In this document: positions 15,595 to 24,531 of the stretch, one piece after another | Layout of the letters: each line of letters begins with the position of its first letter | How positions within the stretch are numbered: the first letter of the stretch is position 1 | DNA from: Pseudomonas piscis | GTDB lineage: Bacteria > Pseudomonadota > Gammaproteobacteria > Pseudomonadales > Pseudomonadaceae | Direction: 5' to 3' | NCBI RefSeq assembly: GCF_009380155.1 | Contig: NZ_WHUV01000006.1 | Location: 1-64,000 of the forward strand | Length of the DNA stretch: 64,000 nt | Translations under genes and position numbers: made by a program | Notes under the pieces: model-generated | Database searches by the model: none | What the model was told of the DNA's origin: nothing | What the model saw: only the letters and a program-made list of their open reading frames with translations

Positions 15595-17358
15595 ATGAAG
15601 TTAGCCATCGTTACCGCCTGCCCCAACGGCATGGTCACCAGCGTGCTCTGCGCACGCCTGCTGGACGCCGCGGCCCAGCGCCAGGGCTGGAGCACCAGCG
15701 TCGAGGTCCACGACCCGGCCCGTCCCGAGCGCCAGCTGTCGGCCGCGACCCTGGCGGCGGCCGAGTGGGTGCTGGTGGTCAGCAGCGGGCCTGTGGATCT
15801 GTCGCGTTTCGTCGGTAAGCGGGTCTATCGCAGCAGCCCGTCCCAGGCCCTGCAGGATGTGGATGCCTTGCTGCGCCGGGGTGCCGAGGACGCCCAGGTG
15901 CTGATGGCCGCGCAAGAGCCGGGCGAGCCCGCGCCCAGCATCGAACCATCAATGCCACGGGTGGTGGCGATCACCGCTTGCCCCACCGGGGTGGCCCACA
16001 CCTTCATGGCCGCCGAGGCCTTGCAGCAGGCGGCCAAGCGCCTGGGTTACCAGCTGCAAGTGGAAACCCAGGGCTCGGTGGGCGCGCGCAATCCGTTGAG
16101 CGCCGAAGCCATCGAACAAGCCGACGTGGTGCTGCTGGCGGCGGACATCGAAGTGGCCACCGAACGCTTTGCCGGCAAGCGCATCTATCGCTGCGGCACC
16201 GGGGTGGCGCTGAAGCAGGCCGAGGCGACCCTGGACAAGGCGCTGGCCGAGGGCCGGCCGGAGTCCGTGGCCAGTGGCGCCCAGGCGCCGGTCAAGCCAG
16301 ACAAGGCCGGGGTCTACAAGCACCTGCTGACTGGGGTTTCGTTCATGCTGCCGATGGTGGTGGCGGGCGGCTTGATGATCGCCCTGTCGTTCGTCTTCGG
16401 CATCACTGCGTACAAGGAGGAGGGCACCCTGGCTGCGGCCTTGATGCAGATCGGTGGTGAGACCGCCTTCAAGCTGATGGTGCCGTTGCTGGCTGGCTAC
16501 ATCGCCTACTCCATCGCCGACCGGCCGGGGCTGGCCCCGGGGATGATCGGTGGCCTGCTGGCCAGCACCCTGGGCGCGGGGTTCATCGGCGGTATCGTCG
16601 CCGGGTTCCTGGCCGGGTACGCGGCCAAGCTGATCAACCGCTACCTGCAATTGCCCCAGGGCCTGGAGGCCCTGAAGCCGATCCTGATCATCCCGTTGCT
16701 GACCAGCCTGTTCACCGGCCTGGTGATGATCTATGTGGTGGGCAAGCCGGTGGCGGGCATGCTCGGGGCCCTGACGCATTTCCTCGACAGCATGGGCACC
16801 ACCAACGCGATCCTGCTGGGGGTGTTGCTGGGGGCGATGATGTGCGTGGACCTGGGCGGGCCGATCAACAAGGCGGCCTATGCGTTTTCGGTGGGGCTGC
16901 TGGCGTCCCAGAGTTATGCGCCGATGGCCGCGGCCATGGCGGCGGGGATGGTGCCGCCCATTGGCCTGGGCATTGCGACCTTCATCGCTCGGCGCAAGTT
17001 CGCCCAGACCGAGCGGGAGGCGGGCAAGGCGGCGCTGGTGCTGGGGTTGTGCTTTATCTCCGAGGGGGCGATTCCGTTCGCGGCCAAGGACCCGTTGCGG
17101 GTGATCCCGGCGAGCATTGCCGGAGGGGCGTTGACGGGGGCCTTGTCGATGTATTTTGGCTGCAAGTTGATGGCGCCCCATGGGGGGTTGTTCGTGATGC
17201 TGATTCCGAATGCGATCAATCATGGGGTGTTGTATTTGCTGGCGATTGTGGCGGGGAGTTTGTTGACGGCGGGGGTGTATGCGGTGGTGAGGCGGGGGGA
17301 TATGGGGGTGGAGCCTGAGCCTGAGCCTGGGGCGGGGCAGGTGGGCGGGGCGGCCTGA
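15595..17358 (+). CDS. fruA: PTS fructose transporter subunit EIIBC
   Basis: A 587-residue membrane permease that imports fructose with phosphorylation to fructose 1-phosphate. The ATG at 15595 with AGAGAGGTG upstream was chosen, because the longer open frame enters fruK. It has a duplicated EIIB region: an N-terminal copy (TACPNG, C9) and the second copy with the usual active-site cysteine C129 (ITACPTGVAHTFMAAEAL). The EIIC membrane domain follows from about residue 240 (VSFMLPMVVAGGLMIALSF, conserved GGPINKAAYAF, FISEGAIPFAAKDPLR). The operon probably ends here, though no clear terminator is visible. Confidence 0.96.
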   Translation: MKLAIVTACPNGMVTSVLCARLLDAAAQRQGWSTSVEVHDPARPERQLSAATLAAAEWVLVVSSGPVDLSRFVGKRVYRSSPSQALQDVDALLRRGAEDAQVLMAAQEPGEPAPSIEPSMPRVVAITACPTGVAHTFMAAEALQQAAKRLGYQLQVETQGSVGARNPLSAEAIEQADVVLLAADIEVATERFAGKRIYRCGTGVALKQAEATLDKALAEGRPESVASGAQAPVKPDKAGVYKHLLTGVSFMLPMVVAGGLMIALSFVFGITAYKEEGTLAAALMQIGGETAFKLMVPLLAGYIAYSIADRPGLAPGMIGGLLASTLGAGFIGGIVAGFLAGYAAKLINRYLQLPQGLEALKPILIIPLLTSLFTGLVMIYVVGKPVAGMLGALTHFLDSMGTTNAILLGVLLGAMMCVDLGGPINKAAYAFSVGLLASQSYAPMAAAMAAGMVPPIGLGIATFIARRKFAQTEREAGKAALVLGLCFISEGAIPFAAKDPLRVIPASIAGGALTGALSMYFGCKLMAPHGGLFVMLIPNAINHGVLYLLAIVAGSLLTAGVYAVVRRGDMGVEPEPEPGAGQVGGAA

Positions 17359-17970
17359 GAGCCGGCCCGGGCTCTTTGGGTTTGTGTACATATCCGTTGT
17401 TGGTGGGGTGGCTTGCTTATGGTTCCGCCCTTACGGCGGGTCACTTTTTTCAAACGCCAAAAAAGTAACCAAAAACGCTTGCCCCCACGTCCGGCCGCTC
17501 GCTGCGCTCGGGTTCCCTCGTTCCGGTACTTCTCAGGGGGCATCGCTTCCAGCGATGTCCTCGACTGCGTCGAGGGGCGCTGCGCGCCATTCCCCTGATA
17601 AGCACCTGCACTCGGCCTTCCCAGGGGGCGGGTGGGTCAAGATCACCAGCACCACGGCGCGCCCTACCGGGCGGCGCATCGCTGGGTCTTGAATCCGTTG
17701 AAGGTCCTTCGGCCCTTGTCGCAGCCTCGCCTTGGCTCGACAGCGGTTACAGGCCCCTGCTTCGTGTAGCCGCTGCCGCAGGCTGCGCACGGGCGCGCAG
17801 CGGCCGCTGGATCTTGAATCCGTCGAAGATTTAGTGACCTTTTCATAGCCTTCGACAGGCTCAAAACCCATCCAAATCTCTTTCTTTTGTAAGGGGTTTC
17901 CGAGAGACTCCGGTGCGCTTGTGCCTGAAGAATCTGCTGGCTAGTCTCCGGTCGTCACTGATCATCAGTG
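17359..17970. repeat. Intergenic repeat-rich region
   Basis: No gene is convincing here. From about 17421 the sequence carries a hairpin-rich element common between Pseudomonas genes: CCGCCCTTACGGCGGG, then ACTTTTTT and AAAAAAGT flanking a short loop (17443-17466), then GC-rich strings. Around 17690-17830 there are two near-copies of CTTGAATCCGT(T/C)GAAG and a TGTAGCCGCTGCCGCAGGC block. That block belongs to another dispersed repeat also seen near 41215. Short ORFs here are by-products of the repeats. Confidence 0.6.
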
Positions 17971-18157
17971 ACCGGGTTTAGCAGCCCGACCAAACTCAGG
18001 CACGCCAAGCTCCATCTCCATCCGACCAGCATGCGAATGCTGGTCAATGCGTTATGGCAGCTGTACGCGGGGCACCTTTGGGTGCGCTGGGCTTGCCTGA
18101 CTGCCTGGTCTGCTAACCCGCGTCCAGCTGCCACCCTCCGTTTAGCAGCGATGGGTG
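17971..18157 (+). ncRNA. Structured leader RNA before the DUF6124-like gene
   Basis: The region can fold into a closed, cloverleaf-like structure. The outer stem is CGGGTTTAGCAG (17973-17984) with CTGCTAACCCG (18110-18120), continued by GACCA/TGGTC and TCAGGCA/TGCCTGA. Inside are a perfect nine-pair hairpin at 18024-18045 (GACCAGCAT, GCGA loop) and a GCACC/GGGTGC hairpin near 18072. The decamer GTTTAGCAGC (17976-17985) recurs at 18140-18149 in the loop of a CACCC/GGGTG hairpin just before the ribosome site of the gene. CTGCTAAC at 18110 could therefore pair with either copy. The layout recalls phage C4-type antisense RNAs; that comparison is from memory. Confidence 0.6.
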
Positions 18158-18183
18158 AAAGCTCCATAGTCAGGAGTGCCACC

Positions 18184-18561
18184 ATGAAAAAGCTCGTCCC
18201 CGATCCCCCCGTTTTCTCTTCTGTTTCACGTCGCAACCCGGAGCATGACCGGGCCAGCGAGGTGATTCTCCATGCACTGGTGAACACCCGTACCGGCTCG
18301 CTGATCCGGACTCTGAAACCCACGGTCGCCGCAGCGGTGGGGCGCGATTCATTGTTCGACGTCCGCTCCGGCATCAGTGCCGAGGAGGCGCTGGTCCATG
18401 TGTCCATGCTGCTCAAGGCCGCCGAGGAGGTGTCCGATGAGATCACCGAGCAGGCCAGCGGCGTCGAGCGTGGGTTGATCTGGTCCCTGGTGCATTCGGT
18501 GGAGATGGCTCGTGGCGTGGTGGATGCGTTGCTCGATGGCCATCGCCTTTCCCCTGACTGA
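18184..18561 (+). CDS. DUF6124/DUF3077-like small protein (125 aa)
   Basis: The ATG at 18184 (MKKLVPDPPVFSSV) has TCAGGAG upstream. The protein is soluble and helical. Its core SLFDVRSGISAEEALVHVSMLLKAAEEVSDEI and C-terminal LVHSVEMARGVVDALLDG match my memory of a small protein family found in several copies per genome in P. fluorescens-group strains, labelled DUF6124 or DUF3077. Its function is unknown. A structured RNA element directly upstream suggests post-transcriptional control. Confidence 0.7.
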   Translation: MKKLVPDPPVFSSVSRRNPEHDRASEVILHALVNTRTGSLIRTLKPTVAAAVGRDSLFDVRSGISAEEALVHVSMLLKAAEEVSDEITEQASGVERGLIWSLVHSVEMARGVVDALLDGHRLSPD

Positions 18562-18900
18562 ATACGCATCACCTGTGGCGAGGGAGCTTGCTCCCGCTGG
18601 GGCGCTTTCTCGCCTCAGTGCCCGGTGTTCGACTTCATCAGCGGGACGCCTTGGAGAGCCCGGAATCTGCCGGCCAGGATCTTCAGTTATGGGCCCGTGC
18701 GCAGCTGGCCATAACGTTTGCTTTACCTTGGCCTTGTGCCCGCAAACCCTGGCGCCAGCAGGGGCTGCTTGCTGTTTGCCGGGGTTTGGGGCGTGCCTTC
18801 ATGCCCTCTATTTGAACTTCCAATACGCCATGGACGAACAATCGGACATTGCTTATAACCGCTAGCGCTCAATGGATGATGCAGCAGGCGGTTGTATTTC
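18562..18900. repeat. REP element and gap upstream of cas3
   Basis: Around 18574-18604 lies a REP-type sequence (GTGGCGAGGGAGCTTGCTCCC, whose GGGAGC and GCTCCC form a stem), frequent between genes in P. fluorescens. The remaining 300 bases hold no recognisable gene. In particular no remnant of cas1 or of a Cas2 domain could be read in any frame. The cas3 promoter should be here but was not identified. Confidence 0.65.
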
Positions 18901-21900
18901 ATGGAAGACATCAACTCCGCGACTCTAGAAACAACGCTTCATTGCAAACGCGCTCGAACTCCAGGCTTGTCGCGTCGTGTCGCGAACAAGGGCTGGCACA
19001 CCGCCCAAGACATCTCGCTGCTGGCGCAGTTGGCGGCGCTGCTGCATGACTTGGGCAAGGCCAGCCGGGCCTTCCAGCAGAAGCTGCGGCGGCGCAGCCT
19101 GGAACACAACCTGTATCGCCATGAGTGGGTATCGCTGCGGCTGTTCCTGGCTTTTGTCGGGACGGATGATGACCCTGCCTGGCTCCGGCGCTTGGCCTCG
19201 CCCAGTGCCGAGGATGATCAGGCTTGGCTGTCTGCCGGGCGTTTTCAGCGGGATGGGCTCGATGCCACGACGCCGCCATTCAAGCAGCTCGCGCCCTTGG
19301 CGGCTGCCGTGGCTTGGCTGGTGGTCAGCCATCATCGCTTGCCGACGCTGCCCAGCTGGAACGAGGCCGGTGATGGCGAGCAGTCGTGGCTGGGCAAGAA
19401 GTCCGTTCGCTTCAATCCCGCGATGCTGGACAACCTGATCGAGGGCATCACCCACGAGTGGAATGAGTGCAGTCGTTCGGCGCCGCTCAACGAGGTCGAG
19501 GCGTTCTGGCAGTTCGAGCATGGTATGCCCGTGGTCTATCCCCAGTGGCGGGCCCAGGCGGCCAAGCTCGCCCAGCGGTTGTTGGTGTTGCAAGCCAAGC
19601 CCGGTCACGGCGATTGGCTGGACAATCCTTATGTGATGCACCTGGCGCGGATGAGTCTGATGCTGGGTGATCATCACTATTCCAGCTTGCCGCCGGAGTC
19701 GAGCCAACGGGTCAGGGGCGATGACCAGGACCTGGTGTTCGCCAATACCCATAGCGACGGCCAGCTCAAGCAGCCCCTGGATGAACACTTGCTCGGGGTT
19801 GCTCGCATGACCCGCAGCATCGTCCATGGCTTGCCCGATTTCGAGCGGCACCTGCCGCGTTTGGCGCGTCATGCAGGCTTGTGCAAACGCAGTGGTTCCG
19901 GGCGTTTTGCCTGGCAGGACCAGGCGGTGGATGCGGCGACCGGTTTGCGTAGTCAGTCGCAGCGACAAGGGGCCTTTATCGTCAACATGGCCTCTACCGG
20001 ATGCGGCAAGACCCTGGCCAATGCACGGGTCATGCATGCCCTGGCCGACCCCCAGGCCGGCATGCGTTGCACCTTCGCCCTGGGGCTGCGCAGCCTGACC
20101 TTGCAGACCGGCAACAGCTATCGCCAGCTGCTGAACCTGGGGGACGACGACCTGGCCATCCGGGTTGGCGGCTGCGCCAGCCGGGCGTTGTTCGAGCATT
20201 ACCAGGCCCGGGCCGAAGCCAGCGGTTCGGCTTCGGCCCAGGCGCTGATCGAAGAAGACGGCCATGTGCGCTACGAGGGTTCGCTGGCCGCCCACGGCCT
20301 GTTGTCCAAGGTGGTGAACCAGCCCCAGATCACCGCGTTGCTCAATGCGCCCATGCTGGTCTGCACCATCGATCACTTGATGCCCGCCACCGAGGCGCAA
20401 AGGGCCGGGCGGCAGATTGCGCCGATGTTGCGCTTGCTCAGCAGCGATCTGGTGCTCGATGAACTGGATGATTTCGACCTCGCCGACCTGCCGGCCCTGA
20501 CGCGCCTGGTGTACTGGGCGGGTTTGCTGGGCACGCGGGTGCTGTTGTCGTCGGCGACCCTGCCGGCGGCCCTGGTGCAGGGGATGTTCCAGGCCTATGG
20601 CGCCGGGCGCCGGCACTATCGGCGCAATCGTGGAGAACTCGACACGCCTGATGAGATCCCTTGCCTGTGGGTCGATGAGTTCACGGCCCAGCCTTTCAAC
20701 TGCCACGATGCCAAGACCTTCAGCCAACAGCATCGGACCTTCGTCGACCAGCGGGTGCAGGCGCTCGGGCGTATCGAGCCCAGGCGGCGTGGCGAACTGG
20801 TTGCCTTGAGCATTGGCGCGCAGCCAGTGGCGGACATACGCCGGGCGTTCGCCGAACAGGTGCGAGCCACGATGTTGCAGGCCCATGCCCGGCATGCCGA
20901 GGTGTGTCCGCACAGTGGCAAACGCGTCAGTTTTGGCCTGGTGCGCATGGCCAATATCGAACCGCTGTTCGATGTCGCCCTGGCCCTGTTCGCTCTCGGT
21001 GCGCCTGCCGGCCAGCGCATTCATCTGTGCGTCTACCACTCGCGGTTCCCGCTGCTGCTGCGCTCGGCCATCGAGGCGCAGTTGGACACCTGCCTGGACC
21101 GTCGCCAGCCGGGCGCGGTTTATGACCAACCACAGATCCGCCAGCTGCTCGACCAGTACCCCGAAGAGGAACATCTGTTCGTGGTGCTGGGGTCGCCGGT
21201 CACTGAAGTCGGGCGCGACCATGACTACGACTGGGCAGTGGTCGAACCCTCATCGATGCGTTCGCTGATCCAGCTGGCCGGGCGGGTACAGCGCCACCGC
21301 CAGCAGCCGTGCCGGCACGCCAATATTTTTATCTTCGATAGCAACCTGCGGCATTTCGAACAACCTGGAGCCGCAGCGTTCATCCGCCCGGGTTTCGAGC
21401 ATGACAGCCGCCAAGCGGATCACCCCATGCGCCTAGCCAGCCACCGCCTTGGGCAGCTGCTGGATCCGGCCGACTACCAGGAGCTCAGCGCTCGCCCGCG
21501 CATCCAGCCCAGGGCCAGTCAGGCGTGGCGTCCACGGCACAACCTGGTGGACCTGGAGCAGGCGCGGCTCAGCGCACAGATGTTGCCCAAGGATCGCAGC
21601 CGCGCAGGCCAACCGGCCCCACGCGGGGTCAAGCCTGTGGCTTTCGATCTGGACGCGGCCTGTGCCTGGCAGTACCCCAGGGCAGCCCTGACCTGGGCCT
21701 TGCCCCAGCAACAGCCTTTTCGTGAAAACACCATCAGGGAGACAGAGTTGCTGTGGTTGCCCGATGACGATGAAGAACGCTTGGTCCTGCACCGTATTCA
21801 TGAGCAGCCCGGCGCGGCGGAGCTGTACCTGCCGGCTCAGCGGTTGCTGGAGAACATCGACCTGCAAGGGGTGTCCGCCCCAGGTATCAGCCCCTGGGGC

Positions 21901-22053
21901 CAGCATGACCTGTTGTCATTGCTGAACGAACAGGCGGCGATCCAAGGACTGCCGTTACGGACCTGCGCCGAGCGCTTCACCACGGTCAAGCTGAGCGCCA
22001 GTCCCCAGGGTTGGCGCTTTCATCCGGTGCTGGGGTTTGCCTCAAGAGCTTGA
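18901..22053 (+). CDS. cas3: Type I-F Cas3 nuclease-helicase lacking the Cas2 domain
   Basis: Cas3 is recruited by the Csy complex to unwind and shred target DNA. The 1050 residues contain an HD nuclease (H49-D50 in LLHDLGKAS, then YRHEWVSLR and VVSHHRLP) and a superfamily-2 helicase with Walker A GCGKT (367-371), motif II DELD (520-523), SSATLP and the motif VI region QLAGRVQRHR. The downstream text matches I-F Cas3 closely. In I-F systems this protein normally begins with about 90 residues of Cas2; here only about 35 unrelated residues (MEDINSATLETTL...) precede the HD region. ATG 18901 is preceded by GCAGGCGG; a TTG three codons earlier is an alternative. No cas1 lies upstream. All interference motifs appear intact. 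Confidence 0.93.
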   Translation: MEDINSATLETTLHCKRARTPGLSRRVANKGWHTAQDISLLAQLAALLHDLGKASRAFQQKLRRRSLEHNLYRHEWVSLRLFLAFVGTDDDPAWLRRLASPSAEDDQAWLSAGRFQRDGLDATTPPFKQLAPLAAAVAWLVVSHHRLPTLPSWNEAGDGEQSWLGKKSVRFNPAMLDNLIEGITHEWNECSRSAPLNEVEAFWQFEHGMPVVYPQWRAQAAKLAQRLLVLQAKPGHGDWLDNPYVMHLARMSLMLGDHHYSSLPPESSQRVRGDDQDLVFANTHSDGQLKQPLDEHLLGVARMTRSIVHGLPDFERHLPRLARHAGLCKRSGSGRFAWQDQAVDAATGLRSQSQRQGAFIVNMASTGCGKTLANARVMHALADPQAGMRCTFALGLRSLTLQTGNSYRQLLNLGDDDLAIRVGGCASRALFEHYQARAEASGSASAQALIEEDGHVRYEGSLAAHGLLSKVVNQPQITALLNAPMLVCTIDHLMPATEAQRAGRQIAPMLRLLSSDLVLDELDDFDLADLPALTRLVYWAGLLGTRVLLSSATLPAALVQGMFQAYGAGRRHYRRNRGELDTPDEIPCLWVDEFTAQPFNCHDAKTFSQQHRTFVDQRVQALGRIEPRRRGELVALSIGAQPVADIRRAFAEQVRATMLQAHARHAEVCPHSGKRVSFGLVRMANIEPLFDVALALFALGAPAGQRIHLCVYHSRFPLLLRSAIEAQLDTCLDRRQPGAVYDQPQIRQLLDQYPEEEHLFVVLGSPVTEVGRDHDYDWAVVEPSSMRSLIQLAGRVQRHRQQPCRHANIFIFDSNLRHFEQPGAAAFIRPGFEHDSRQADHPMRLASHRLGQLLDPADYQELSARPRIQPRASQAWRPRHNLVDLEQARLSAQMLPKDRSRAGQPAPRGVKPVAFDLDAACAWQYPRAALTWALPQQQPFRENTIRETELLWLPDDDEERLVLHRIHEQPGAAELYLPAQRLLENIDLQGVSAPGISPWGQHDLLSLLNEQAAIQGLPLRTCAERFTTVKLSASPQGWRFHPVLGFASRA

Positions 22054-22114
22054 GCCACTGCCTCTGTTCAGGGGGCATCGGCCTCTTGAAGGCACAATCG
22101 CAGGTTGCTAAAAC

Positions 22115-22139
22115 CCTTGATGGCCAAGAGCCATCAAGG
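22115..22139 (+). other. Perfect hairpin in the cas3-cas8f gap
   Basis: CCTTGATGGC and GCCATCAAGG flank a five-base loop in the 131-base gap between cas3 and cas8f. There is no T-run, so it may attenuate or stabilise the mRNA and separate Cas3 output from the Csy complex genes. It does not resemble the Cas6f hairpin. Confidence 0.6.
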
Positions 22140-22184
22140 ATTGTCACGGACTTGTCATCGACAAGCGCTCTACAGGGAAGGGAC

Positions 22185-23537
22185 ATGAATCAAGGAACGA
22201 ACCCGGCAATACGCTCCAGGCTGTTTCGCCACACCATCAACGCTTTCATCCAGGAACGGCGAGACGCAAAACTGAAAGGCGCTGAGGCCAGTGATGCACT
22301 CAGCGCCGCAAAATATGAATACGCCACCTGGCTCGCCGACGCGGCCCGTCGAGTAGGGCAGATCCAGGCCGTCACCCATGTGCTCAAGGCCACCCATCCC
22401 GACGCTCGCGGCAGCAGCCTGCATGTCGCTCCGCAAACATTGCCGCGGCACCGGGAAGTCGGCAGCCACATGCTGGGCAGCGATTACGCGCAGGACATCG
22501 TCGGCAACGCCGCCGCGCTGGATGTCTACAAGTTCCTCAAGCTGGAGGTGGAGCAACGTCGGCTACTGGACTGGCTGCTGGAGGACGATGCCGACCTGTT
22601 GGCCGCCCTGAGCCCGGCCCCGGCCCTGGCGCAAAGTTGGGCCGAAGCCTTCAAGGGCCTGGTTCGCCCCCATCAGACCTTGAGTTCCCACGCCATGGCC
22701 AAGCAGGTGTTCTGGTGTGTGTCGGGCGAGCCTGGCGACGATGCCGGTTTCGAACTGTTGCAACCGATGTTTCCCAGCAGCCTGGTCCATGCGGTCCATG
22801 CCGATATCAACGATGCACGTTTTGGGGAGCGCAACCAGGCGGCGCGCCAGGCCCGGCGCCAGCGTCAAGCCCACGACGGAGTCTATCGCGACTATCCACA
22901 ACTGGTGATACGCAAGCTCGGCGGGACCAAGCCGCAAAACATCAGCCAGCTCAACAGTGAGCGTGGCGGAGTGAATTACTTGCTGGCGTCCTTGCCCCCT
23001 AAATGGCGCCAGCAGCATCCGGGCAACCTGCTGCACCTGGAGTCGGTGTTCAGTCGCCTGCGGCGTTTCGAAGACATGGGCGAGCTGATCGAGGCCCTCT
23101 GCCTCCTGCTGCAAGCCGATCCGGCGCGCAGCCTGCGCACTCGGGCTCAACGTGAACGTATAGAGCGCGCCCTGGGCCGGGCGTTGGCGGCCTTTGGCCT
23201 GAGCTTGCGGGCCTCTTTACCTCCTGGTTGGAGTCGTGACCGGCACTGCCAGCTGCCGCTGTGCGAACAACTCTGGCTCGACCCGCAACGCGCGCAGTTG
23301 GCATCGGCTGATGACCACCAGGACGCGGACCAAGCCTTCGCTGCGGCCTTCGCCCAACGCCGTTGGCCGGACGAGATCGCCCAGCGTTTCGGCCACTGGT
23401 TGAATGCCATCCTGCTGCAACGGGGCCTGCCGGTGGGCGATACCGAACAGGCGCATTGGGCGCGGCAGGCGGTGGTCGATGCCGAGATCTCATGCGCTAC
23501 CCGTGAGGTGGTGGAGCAGGAGGTGCGCCATGGCTGA
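22185..23537 (+). CDS. cas8f: Type I-F Csy1 (Cas8f) large subunit
   Basis: The 450-residue large subunit of the Csy surveillance complex, which recognises the PAM and contacts the crRNA 5' handle with Csy2. Recognisable family segments: FIQERRDAKLK near the N-terminus, YPQLVIRKLGGTKPQNISQLNSERGG in the middle, and LLASLPPKW. The ATG at 22185 has AAGGGA upstream; the longer open frame starts inside cas3 and was not used. The stop overlaps the cas5f start by eight bases. Confidence 0.95.
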   Translation: MNQGTNPAIRSRLFRHTINAFIQERRDAKLKGAEASDALSAAKYEYATWLADAARRVGQIQAVTHVLKATHPDARGSSLHVAPQTLPRHREVGSHMLGSDYAQDIVGNAAALDVYKFLKLEVEQRRLLDWLLEDDADLLAALSPAPALAQSWAEAFKGLVRPHQTLSSHAMAKQVFWCVSGEPGDDAGFELLQPMFPSSLVHAVHADINDARFGERNQAARQARRQRQAHDGVYRDYPQLVIRKLGGTKPQNISQLNSERGGVNYLLASLPPKWRQQHPGNLLHLESVFSRLRRFEDMGELIEALCLLLQADPARSLRTRAQRERIERALGRALAAFGLSLRASLPPGWSRDRHCQLPLCEQLWLDPQRAQLASADDHQDADQAFAAAFAQRRWPDEIAQRFGHWLNAILLQRGLPVGDTEQAHWARQAVVDAEISCATREVVEQEVRHG

Positions 23538-24513
23538 GTGCCCACATTTCGAGCACCTGCTGGTCATCCCTCACCTGCAAGTACAGAACGCCAACAGCCT
23601 TTCCAGCCCGCTGACCCATGGCTTTCCGTCGATCACCGCCTTTCTCGGGCTGATGTGGGCCCTGGAACGCAAGACGGTCGATACGGGCCTGGATCTGCAA
23701 TTCAACGCGGTGGGCGTGGTGGTCCACGATCACGAAGAACAGGTCACCGCTGGTGATTTCGTCAACACCCTGCGCCTGACTCGCAACCCCCTCAATCGCG
23801 ATGGCAGCACCGCCGCGATTGTCGAAGAAGGGCGGGTCCATCTGCGCATCAGCCTGGTATTCGCGGTCCAGAGCCAGGCCCTTGACGACAAGGAAAGTAC
23901 CGTCGCCCGCCAAGTGCGGGAGCTCTTGCTGCAGATGCGTATTGCTGGCGGCAGCCTGATTCCCTCCCGTGCCCCCCAGGGCCAGCAACAGCCCTATTCG
24001 ATCCCCATGACGGGTGATGAAGAGGCACGGGACGCGTTGTTCTACCAGGCCAAGTTGCGCCTGCTGCCGGGTTTCATCCTGGTGGAGCGCCAGGATCTGC
24101 TGGAGCAGCGCCATCGTGATCTGCAAGCCAGGCAACCCGGGGCTTCGGTGTTGGACGCCTGGTTGTCGCTGGCGCGGATCAACTGGTCCAGCGCGGGCCC
24201 CGACGCAGACGGGGAGGCTTCAGGGCCGGTGCAGTGGCGCAACGACCGCGCCGACCTCGGCTGGCTGGTGCCGATCCCCGTGGGTTATGGCGCGCTCACC
24301 GCCTTGCAGGCGCCGGGCACGGTGGCCCGGGCCCGCGACTCGCAAACGGCCTTTCGCTTCGTGGAAAACCTCTATGGCATCGGGCAGTGGATCAGCCCAC
24401 ACCGTTTGCAATCGCCACAACAATTGCTCTGGTACGCCGACTCTCGCAGCGACCAGGGCCTGTACCGCTGCCGCAACGACTACCGCGCGCCATCGCTGGC
24501 GCACCTCGACTGA
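23530..24513 (+). CDS. cas5f: Type I-F Csy2 (Cas5f)
   Basis: A 327-residue Cas5-type protein that caps the crRNA 5' handle together with Csy1. It has the RAMP-like start FEHLLVIPHLQVQNANSLSSPLTHGFPSI (shortened: HLLVIPHLQVQNANS), the characteristic HGFPSITAFLGLMWAL, and GYGALTALQAPGTVARARDS-type text near the C-terminus, all typical of Csy2. It overlaps cas8f, which couples their translation. It looks complete. Confidence 0.94.
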   Translation: MAECPHFEHLLVIPHLQVQNANSLSSPLTHGFPSITAFLGLMWALERKTVDTGLDLQFNAVGVVVHDHEEQVTAGDFVNTLRLTRNPLNRDGSTAAIVEEGRVHLRISLVFAVQSQALDDKESTVARQVRELLLQMRIAGGSLIPSRAPQGQQQPYSIPMTGDEEARDALFYQAKLRLLPGFILVERQDLLEQRHRDLQARQPGASVLDAWLSLARINWSSAGPDADGEASGPVQWRNDRADLGWLVPIPVGYGALTALQAPGTVARARDSQTAFRFVENLYGIGQWISPHRLQSPQQLLWYADSRSDQGLYRCRNDYRAPSLAHLD

Positions 24514-24531
24514 CTTCAAAGGAGTTCGAAC

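Noticed and set aside
17384..17871. Several short ORFs in the gap after fruA
   Set aside because: They lie in dispersed intergenic repeats and have no ribosome sites or coding character.
18512..18865. 117-residue ORF between the DUF6124-like gene and cas3, considered as a cas1 or Cas2 remnant
   Set aside because: It runs through a REP sequence and has no similarity to Cas1 or Cas2 text in any frame.
18925..21222. 765-residue minus-strand ORF opposite cas3
   Set aside because: It is a shadow of cas3, whose helicase and HD motifs are clear on the plus strand.
22052..22080. A CRISPR-repeat-like string (CACTGCC...) after cas3, considered as a pseudo-repeat of a CRISPR-regulated RNA module
   Set aside because: Only seven bases match the repeat and no stem with GGCAG or CTAAGAAA handle follows.
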